Assembly (NCBI GenBank): GCA_021813805.1
Contig: JAKAJL010000012.1
Location: 24,129 to 88,128 of the forward strand
Reading direction: 5' to 3'
DNA length: 64,000 bases
From: Pseudomonadota bacterium
GTDB taxonomy: Bacteria; Pseudomonadota; Alphaproteobacteria; Rhizobiales; Beijerinckiaceae
The position numbers and the translations under genes are program-made. Positions 58,341 through 64,000 of this stretch are shown in pieces. Below the pieces are notes generated by a model. That model worked only from the letters and a program-made list of their open reading frames with translations. It was not told the origin of the DNA and searched no databases. The number at the start of each line of letters is the position of its first letter. The first letter of the stretch is position 1.

Positions 58341-59408
58341 TCAGTTGTGGAAGAGGCCGCGTTGGCCGAACAGCGGGGATTGAGCGCGGTTGATCTCGGT
58401 GTCGGAGTAATATTTGGCAATGCGCTCGACCTTCTCGGCCGAGCCGAAGATCAGGGGCGTGCGCTGGTGCACTTTCTCCAGCTTCCTGGCGAGGATGCGG
58501 TCGAGGCCGTCGGTGGCGCCGCCGCCCGCCTGCTCGACCAGCATGGCGATCGGGAAGGCCTCGTAAAGCAGATGCAGCCGGCCCTGCTGATAGCCCGGAC
58601 GGTCGTCGCCGGGGTACAGGAAGACGCCCCCGCGCGAAAAAATGCGATGGGCTTCGGCGACCGTGCAGGCCAGCCAGTGCATGTTGAAATCCTTGCCATG
58701 CGGGCCGCTTTCGCCCTCGACGCAATCGTCGATGAAAGCGCGGACCGGCTGTGGCCAATGGCGGTAGTTTGACGCGTTGATCGCATATTCGCGCGTCGCC
58801 GGCGCGATGCGGACGTTGCGCGACACCAGCATGAATTGGCGGCTCTTGGGATCGAGGGCGAATTGCGCGACGCCGTCGCCAAGGGTCAGCAGAAGGCCGG
58901 TCTGCGCGCCGTAGATCACATAGCCGGCCGCGACCTGCTCCTCGCCCTTGCGGAAGAAGGAGGCGGTGGCGTCGCCGGGCGTGGCCCGGAAGACGCTGAA
59001 AATCGTGGCGATCGGCATGTCGCAGTCGATGTTCGAGGCGCCGTCGAGCGGGTCGCAGGCGACGGCGAATTCACCTGAAGAATCAAGAGTAAGGATCGCC
59101 TCTTCCTCTTCGGAAGCGTAATAGGCGGTCGGCGTCTTGCGCAGGGCCTCGACGATCAGTCGGTCGGCGATGACGTCGAGCTGGCGCTGCTTGTGGCCTC
59201 CGGCGCTTCTGCCGCCGCTCTCGGACCCGAGCGCGCCGCTCAGGGGGCCGCCGGCGATGATCTGCGAAAGCGCGACGCCCGCGCCGGCCAGACTGGCGAT
59301 CGTCGTGGCGAGACCCTCGCGCCCATGGCTCGCGGCGGCCCAGGTCTTGAGATACGCATCAAGGCTTTCGCCCGCGGCGGAATCCGCCGGCGTTTGGGAA
59401 TTTGTCAT
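58341..59408 (-). CDS. cbbF: Fructose-1,6-bisphosphatase, class I (CbbF type)
   Basis: 355 aa, first gene of the cbb operon. Metal site ACDPLDGASNID; SNIDCDMPIATIFSVF; GVFLYPGD and LLYEAFPIAMLVEQAGG. Likely also acts on sedoheptulose bisphosphate. I choose ATG at 59408, which has GGAGG 6 bases upstream; an ATG at 59414 would overlap that site. Confidence 0.96.
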   Translation of the reverse strand: MTNSQTPADSAAGESLDAYLKTWAAASHGREGLATTIASLAGAGVALSQIIAGGPLSGALGSESGGRSAGGHKQRQLDVIADRLIVEALRKTPTAYYASEEEEAILTLDSSGEFAVACDPLDGASNIDCDMPIATIFSVFRATPGDATASFFRKGEEQVAAGYVIYGAQTGLLLTLGDGVAQFALDPKSRQFMLVSRNVRIAPATREYAINASNYRHWPQPVRAFIDDCVEGESGPHGKDFNMHWLACTVAEAHRIFSRGGVFLYPGDDRPGYQQGRLHLLYEAFPIAMLVEQAGGGATDGLDRILARKLEKVHQRTPLIFGSAEKVERIAKYYSDTEINRAQSPLFGQRGLFHN

Positions 59409-59500
59409 GGGCATCCTCCGCGCCAGCTGTTGTCCGCTGGCTGCGTGGACTCTTTACGACTTTATGACCAAAAAGAAATTTAAAAAAATGCAATACCCTG

Positions 59501-59513
59501 TTAGATTATCTAA
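59501..59513. promoter_or_regulatory. CbbR (LysR-type) operator
   Basis: TTAGATTATCTAA is a perfect 6-1-6 palindrome, fits the LysR T-N11-A rule and reads TNA-N7-TNA like known CbbR sites. It ends at the base before the cbbR ATG and lies 93 bases from the cbbF start. The rest of the 105-bp gap is AT-rich. Confidence 0.7.
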
Positions 59514-60452
59514 ATGATCGATCTCAAGGCGCTCACCCGGAAACAATTGCGCGTCCTTGCCGCCACCGCGGAGCGCGGTTCCGTCAGTGGCGCGGCGGCT
59601 CTTTTACACGTGACGCCGCCGGCGATCAGCGTCCAGTTGAAGTCCCTGGAGGAGCTGATCGGCGCGCCTTTGTTCCGCCGTTCGGGCGACGGTCCGTTCA
59701 CGCCCACCGAAATAGGCCAGGAATTGCTTGGGTTGGCGCAGGATTTCGAGCGGATGACGGCGCGGGTCGGCGAGCGGATCGCCGCGCTAAAGGCAGGCGC
59801 CTCGGGCTCGGTCGTTTTCGGGGTGGAGAGTACGGCGAAATACCTCGCTCCCTCGATCGTCGCCGCTTTCCAGCGCGCCTCGCCCGGCGTCCGCGTGACC
59901 CTGGCGGTCGGCAACCGCGGCGAAATATCGCAGGGGCTGGAGCGCAACGAATTCGATCTGACCATCATGGGGCGCCCGCCCGCGCATATCGAGGTCGAGG
60001 CGGTCACGCTCGGCGACCATCCCTATGTCCTGATCGCGCCGCCCGACCATCGCCTCGCCGGCGATCCCGACATTCTCGCCGAGGACCTGCTGCGCGAGCG
60101 TTTCCTCGCCCGCGAGGAAGGGTCCGGCACGCGCATCCTCATGGAGCGATTTCTCGAGCGCATTGGCGGCGGGAGGGTGTTCGAGGTCGTCGAGATGGGA
60201 ACCAACGAGACGATCAAGCAAGCGGTCATGGCCGGACTTGGCATTGCCATCATCTCGGCCCACACTTGCCTGACCGAAATCGCCGACGGTCATTTGACCA
60301 CGCTCCAGGTCACGGGCCTGCCGCTGGTTCGCCAGTGGTTCCTGCTGCATCGACCCGATCGCGAAATGAGCAACGCGGCGCGGAAGTTCCGCGATTTCGT
60401 GATTGAGGGACGTTCCAAGCTGCTGCCTAAAATTCCGATCTTCGGCATTTGA
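59514..60452 (+). CDS. cbbR: LysR-type transcriptional activator of the Calvin operon
   Basis: 312 aa. N-terminal winged helix-turn-helix (LKALTRKQLRVLAATAERGSVSGAAALLHVTPPAISVQLKSLEE), then a LysR effector domain. Divergent from cbbF across a 105-bp AT-rich region with a CbbR box. Metabolites of the cycle would be its effectors, as in other proteobacteria. Confidence 0.95.
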   Translation: MIDLKALTRKQLRVLAATAERGSVSGAAALLHVTPPAISVQLKSLEELIGAPLFRRSGDGPFTPTEIGQELLGLAQDFERMTARVGERIAALKAGASGSVVFGVESTAKYLAPSIVAAFQRASPGVRVTLAVGNRGEISQGLERNEFDLTIMGRPPAHIEVEAVTLGDHPYVLIAPPDHRLAGDPDILAEDLLRERFLAREEGSGTRILMERFLERIGGGRVFEVVEMGTNETIKQAVMAGLGIAIISAHTCLTEIADGHLTTLQVTGLPLVRQWFLLHRPDREMSNAARKFRDFVIEGRSKLLPKIPIFGI

Positions 60453-60555
60453 TCCGGCCGGCCCCGGAGAAGGTCTCCGTCGGGCGCCGCCAAAGGGTTC
60501 GGGCAACCCTCCAAGCCTTGAAAGAAGTCGTTGGTTTTCAACTGAGGCGAACCGA

Positions 60556-60942
60556 ATGAAACTTGTCGCCGAAATCTCGGCCGGAGAATTGATCGACAAG
60601 ATCACGATTCTCCGGATCAAGCTCGATCACATCGACGACCCCGCCAAACGCGCCAACATCCGGCGCGAATACGACTCCCTGACCCAGACGCTCGACAGCG
60701 CGATCGCGCCCGACGACGAGATCGCGCGGCTGTTCGGCGAGCTCGAAGCAGTCAATCGCGAGCTATGGCGCATCGAGGACGAGATCAGGGACAAGGAGAG
60801 AATGTGCGATTTCGGCGGCGAATTCATCGCCCTGGCGCGCGCCGTTTACAAGACCAACGACTTGCGCGCCGAACTCAAACGCCGAATCAATTTCGTCACC
60901 GGCAGCAAAATCATTGAAGAGAAGAGCTACGCTTCCTATTGA
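60556..60942 (+). CDS. DUF6165 family protein
   Basis: 128 aa, conserved but of unknown function. The pattern GELIDKITILRIKLDHIDDPAKRANIRREY, NRELWRIEDEIRDKER and ALARAVYKTNDLRAELKRRIN fits the family. Helical, no membrane segment. 103 bases after cbbR, same strand. Confidence 0.85.
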   Translation: MKLVAEISAGELIDKITILRIKLDHIDDPAKRANIRREYDSLTQTLDSAIAPDDEIARLFGELEAVNRELWRIEDEIRDKERMCDFGGEFIALARAVYKTNDLRAELKRRINFVTGSKIIEEKSYASY

Positions 60943-60973
60943 GTCTGTCCACATGACTGGCCCGGAGCAGCGC

Positions 60974-63091
60974 ATGACAACCGCCTTCAAGCAAATCCTC
61001 GCGTGTGGCGCGGCCCTGGCGTCGCTTCTGACCCCGGCGCGCGCCGATCCCGTCGGCGACATGTGGCGCGGCGAATTCGCCGGTCCGGGGAACCAAATGC
61101 TGGTCCGGCCGCAGCCCGACCCGACCCCCGACGTCGCACCCTTCGCGCGTGATGACGGCCCGGACCTGGATTATGGCGCGGCGACACAGGCGCGTTACAT
61201 TCGCGCGCTGCGGGAACGCGTCAAATTCGTTTTCGTGATCTTCAACGAGAACCAGTCCTTCGACAATGAATTCGGGACCTTTCCCGGCGCGAACGGCCTT
61301 TATTCCGAGGGCGGGAAGCCGCGCGCGGCGGCTGGCGTCCCCGGTTTCACCCAGACCTATAAAGACAAGATCTCGGGCCTGACCGTAAGCGTTGAGCCTT
61401 TCCTCATCGGCCCGCGCCAAAACGCGACTTTCACCGACAGCACGGATCATTCGCACAAGGGTCTGGCGCGCAAGATCGATGTCGGTCCGGACGGCGTCGC
61501 CCGCATGGACGGTTACGCCGCCGACGAATATGACCGCTACGCCAACGGGACTCCCGAAGGCGAGGCCAAGGGCCGGCAGTTCGCGCGTCTGGTCATGTCG
61601 CACATCGATTGCGAGACGATCCCCTTCTTCTGGTTTTGGGCGTCGCGCTTCACGATCTTCGACAATATTTTCGCGGCCGAGGACGGACCTTCTTCGCCCA
61701 ACGCCGTTGCCATGATCGCCGGCCAGGCGGGCGAGAGCCAGTGGGTCGAGCATGGCGCCAAAGGCCAGGATTTTCACGCGGTCGCCCCGGTCTGCGGCGT
61801 GGCTTTTCCCGATGGCGCGACCCGCCCGCCGCCCATGGTCAGCGACGCCCAGCCTTTCTATGGCTCGCAGTTCGATGGCGCGGTGAAAAACCGTCAGCCT
61901 GCGGGCTGTCGCGAGCATTACGCCTCGACATACATCGCCGCCAATCTGACTTTCGCCAGCCTGCCGCTCACCCTGCTCGGGGAGACGGCGAAAACGGTCG
62001 CGGAGGCCGACCTGGACAAGGCCTTCGATCTGCCCGACGTTCAGCAGGACCTCGATTTTCTCAGCCGCAGCGGTCAGGCGCCGGTCTCCTGGCGCTGGTA
62101 CCAGGAAGGCTATGACCGCGAGCCGACCGACAAAGGTCCGGCGGCGAGCCACAGGAGCTATGTCAGCCATCATAATGGCGCGCAATATTTCGGCTATATC
62201 GCCAACAACCCCAAGCTGAGCGCCAATCTCAAGGGTCTCGGCGACTTTTTCGACGACATCGCCGGAGGCAGGCTGCCGGAGGGCGGCGTGATCTATATTC
62301 GTGGCGGCTACGAAAATATCGCCGGACTGGCGCCGCCGATCCAGAACCCGAACTTCCCCGCGCCGCTCACCGCGTCCGACATGGCCGCGATCCGCGCCTC
62401 CAAGGCCGGCGACGACGACCATCCCGGCTATTCCGACCGCCAGATCAGCGAGGCCATGACGGCGCGGGTGATCAACGCCATCGCGGGCGACGAAAAACTG
62501 TGGAGCGAGAGCGCCATTCTCATCGCCTATGATGAATCCGACGGCCATTACGACCATGCGCCGCCGCGGATTCTCAGCTATGGCCCAGACCATCTGCCGC
62601 TGGCGCGCGGCGCCCGCGTCCCTCTGATCCTGATTTCGCCCTACGCCCGGGCGCACGCGGTTTCGAGCGCGGAAGGCGACCACAACGCCATCATCGCAAC
62701 CATCAACGCCATTTTCGGCCGCGCGCCGCTGGCGAGCCTGCCGGACGAGGCGCGGGCGCTTGCCGCCGGGGACAGCCCGGCGTTCAATCAGTTTGGCCCG
62801 CCGGGCTTCCGCCAGAAATTTTTAGGGCCGCGCGATCTCCCGGCGGCGGGGGCGCAGAGCCTGCTGTCAGGCTTCGATCTCGGCCGTCTGGAGGGAACGA
62901 GACCGCCATTGCCCGCATCCCTGGCGATGATCCCGGACGAGGTGGTCAACAAGCTGCCCCATTACGGCGATGCGCCCGGCGGCGCCTGCAAGGCCATCGG
63001 CGTGGTCCCGGAAGACCGGCGCCAGCACATCGAGGCGCCCCCGCCGCCCGGCTTCAACAGCCTGCCTTCGACCTTGTCGCGCTACAATTGA
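60974..63091 (+). CDS. Phospholipase C-like phosphoesterase (PF04185 type), exported
   Basis: 705 aa with a signal peptide (MTTAFKQILACGAALASLLTPARA). FVIFNENQSFDNEFGTFPG is the family's metal/nucleophile region, and DESDGHYDHAPP and GDHNAII complete the active site. Substrate (phospholipid or other phosphoester) unknown. ATG at 60974 has GGAG upstream; ATG at 60953 is the alternative. Probably co-transcribed with the next gene. Confidence 0.88.
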   Translation: MTTAFKQILACGAALASLLTPARADPVGDMWRGEFAGPGNQMLVRPQPDPTPDVAPFARDDGPDLDYGAATQARYIRALRERVKFVFVIFNENQSFDNEFGTFPGANGLYSEGGKPRAAAGVPGFTQTYKDKISGLTVSVEPFLIGPRQNATFTDSTDHSHKGLARKIDVGPDGVARMDGYAADEYDRYANGTPEGEAKGRQFARLVMSHIDCETIPFFWFWASRFTIFDNIFAAEDGPSSPNAVAMIAGQAGESQWVEHGAKGQDFHAVAPVCGVAFPDGATRPPPMVSDAQPFYGSQFDGAVKNRQPAGCREHYASTYIAANLTFASLPLTLLGETAKTVAEADLDKAFDLPDVQQDLDFLSRSGQAPVSWRWYQEGYDREPTDKGPAASHRSYVSHHNGAQYFGYIANNPKLSANLKGLGDFFDDIAGGRLPEGGVIYIRGGYENIAGLAPPIQNPNFPAPLTASDMAAIRASKAGDDDHPGYSDRQISEAMTARVINAIAGDEKLWSESAILIAYDESDGHYDHAPPRILSYGPDHLPLARGARVPLILISPYARAHAVSSAEGDHNAIIATINAIFGRAPLASLPDEARALAAGDSPAFNQFGPPGFRQKFLGPRDLPAAGAQSLLSGFDLGRLEGTRPPLPASLAMIPDEVVNKLPHYGDAPGGACKAIGVVPEDRRQHIEAPPPPGFNSLPSTLSRYN

Positions 63092-63888
63092 TCTGGCGTC
63101 TTTGGATGTTGTTGCGAATTCTCGCTCTTTTCGCGCTCGCCGTTCTGGCCGGCCAGCCCGTTCGCGCGCAATCGCGCCTCGCCGCGATCAAGGCGCGCAG
63201 CGCTCTGGCCTGCGCCGCTTTCGAGCGCCCGGGATTGGCGCGGGAGACGACGTCCGGCTGGACGGGAGTCTTGCCGGATTTTTGTCGCGTCGTCGCGGTC
63301 GCCGCGTTGGGTCCGAACGCGCGCTTCGAATTCAAGTTCCTCGAACTGCCCGGCGACAACACGGCGCTCGACGCCGGCGCTTTCGACGTCCTGTTCCTGA
63401 CGGCGACGGAAATCGCGCGAAATGGGCTCGCGGGAAAAGTCGCGCCCGGGCCGGCGGTGTTTTTCGACTCCATCGCCGTCATGGTCGAAAGAGGCTCGAC
63501 GGCGAAAAAACTGGACGATCTCGCCGGCTCCTCCATCTGCCTTCACGAGGCCGATCCCGCCGCGGAATTGCTGGACCAGTTTTTCGCGCGGAAGGGCAAA
63601 AGCTTCATCGCCATGCCGTTCCAGGAGGATGTCGAATGGCGGGACGCCTATAATGCGCGCCATTGCCGCGCGGCGGCCGCCGAAATCACTGATCTGGCCG
63701 ACCTGCGGCGCCACAAGGGCGTTAACGGTTTCGACAGCGCGATTCTGCCGGAAAAGCTTGGCGTTTTTCCCATCCTGGCGGCGACGCCGCTCGGCGACCC
63801 GCGATGGTCGGCGGCCGTCGCCCGGGCGATCGCTATTTGCGCCCGCGACCTCGGCCGGACATCCCCTGACAAGCTCAACGCGCCCTGA
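63088..63888 (+). CDS. Periplasmic amino-acid-binding-like protein
   Basis: 266 aa. Signal peptide near MLLRILALFALAVLAGQPVRAQ. The rest resembles the binding proteins of polar amino acid ABC transporters (AapJ type): SGWTGVLPDFCRVVAVAALGPNARFEF, DVLFLTATEIARNG, FFDSIAVMV, LDDLAGSSICLHEADPAAELLDQFF. No ABC permease or ATPase is nearby. TTG at 63088 overlaps the upstream stop (TTGA); ATG at 63106 is the alternative start. Confidence 0.78.
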   Translation: MIWRLWMLLRILALFALAVLAGQPVRAQSRLAAIKARSALACAAFERPGLARETTSGWTGVLPDFCRVVAVAALGPNARFEFKFLELPGDNTALDAGAFDVLFLTATEIARNGLAGKVAPGPAVFFDSIAVMVERGSTAKKLDDLAGSSICLHEADPAAELLDQFFARKGKSFIAMPFQEDVEWRDAYNARHCRAAAAEITDLADLRRHKGVNGFDSAILPEKLGVFPILAATPLGDPRWSAAVARAIAICARDLGRTSPDKLNAP

Positions 63889-63931
63889 CGCTCGGGTGGC
63901 CGTTTCGCGCGGCCTTCCACCGACTGAGAGG

Positions 63932-64000
63932 TGGTGCGGACGACGGGACTCGAACCCGTACTCTCAATGAGAAGCAGATTTTAAGTCTGCTGCGTCTACC
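63932..64000 (-). tRNA. tRNA-Leu(TAA), 3' part (runs off the window)
   Basis: The 3' end with encoded CCA is at 63932-63934. Anticodon TAA lies at 63981-63983 in the loop CTTAAAA, with a long variable arm and a GGTTCGAGT T-loop. The 5' acceptor and most of the D-arm lie beyond the window. Confidence 0.93.

Noticed and set aside
56111..58772. Two long plus-strand open frames
   Set aside because: They are opposite cbbT, cbbP and cbbF, which are well supported.

Overview
The window is a GC-rich, gene-dense stretch of bacterial chromosome. It looks like an alphaproteobacterium of the Hyphomicrobiales (Rhizobiales) type. Supporting marks are a form II Calvin-cycle operon with a divergent cbbR, a phasin gene, a DUF1489 gene, a D-alanyl-D-alanine carboxypeptidase with a SPOR tail, the clpS-clpA pair, KirBac and HWE-kinase genes, and a perfect CtrA-type box. 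A Beijerinckiaceae/Methylocystaceae/Rhodoblastus-like host would fit, but the sequence alone cannot settle this. I see no insertion sequence, prophage, CRISPR array or rRNA operon; two tRNA-Leu genes are present. Most long open frames opposite the real genes are high-GC shadows.

Layout. 1-4082: 5' part of topA (minus), pyrB, and a short PhoH-type ATPase. 4083-7508: a candidate sigma-54 module made of a long leader, a clear -24/-12 promoter, a class-D beta-carbonic-anhydrase/carbonyl-sulfide-hydrolase-like enzyme, an FmdB zinc ribbon, and a sigma-54 activator with a cysteine-rich N-terminal sensor. 7661-10700: trpG-trpD-trpC-moaC (minus). 10826-16599: GDSL autotransporter, DUF1489, a VWA/J-domain pair, and a His-rich D,D-carboxypeptidase. 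16718-21241: a phasin with a probable double PhaR operator, then clpS-clpA and a LOG-family gene. 21342-25927: a coiled-coil membrane protein with a CtrA box, and opgG-opgH. 26123-32921: glmU and glmS flanking an HWE sensor kinase and a receiver protein. 33017-38681: two DUF2147 proteins, a flavin reductase, propionyl-CoA carboxylase alpha, a gamma-glutamylcyclotransferase-like protein and panC. 38818-45111: DUF805, KirBac channel, GST, rhodanese, DUF3253, YdcF-like, GH25 lysozyme and polysaccharide deacetylase. 45137-49202: tRNA-Leu(GAG), lipB, then uvrC-pgsA-moaD. 49796-63888: malate synthase G, the Calvin operon cbbF-cbbP-cbbT-cbbA-cbbM-rpe (minus) with divergent cbbR, then DUF6165, a phospholipase-C-like phosphoesterase and a periplasmic-binding-like protein. 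The window ends inside tRNA-Leu(TAA).

How the parts work together. The cbb operon encodes ribulose-bisphosphate regeneration and CO2 fixation through a form II RuBisCO, probably switched by CbbR from the 105-bp divergent promoter. A terminator-like hairpin and a tandem 11-bp repeat separate cbbA from cbbM and may set RuBisCO dosage. The most interesting accessory locus is the sigma-54 module at 4.6-7.5 kb. Its enzyme resembles COS/CS2 hydrolases, and the neighbouring activator carries a Cys-rich sensor, which suggests an inducible C1/sulfur-gas or CO2-related response. This function is inferred, not shown.
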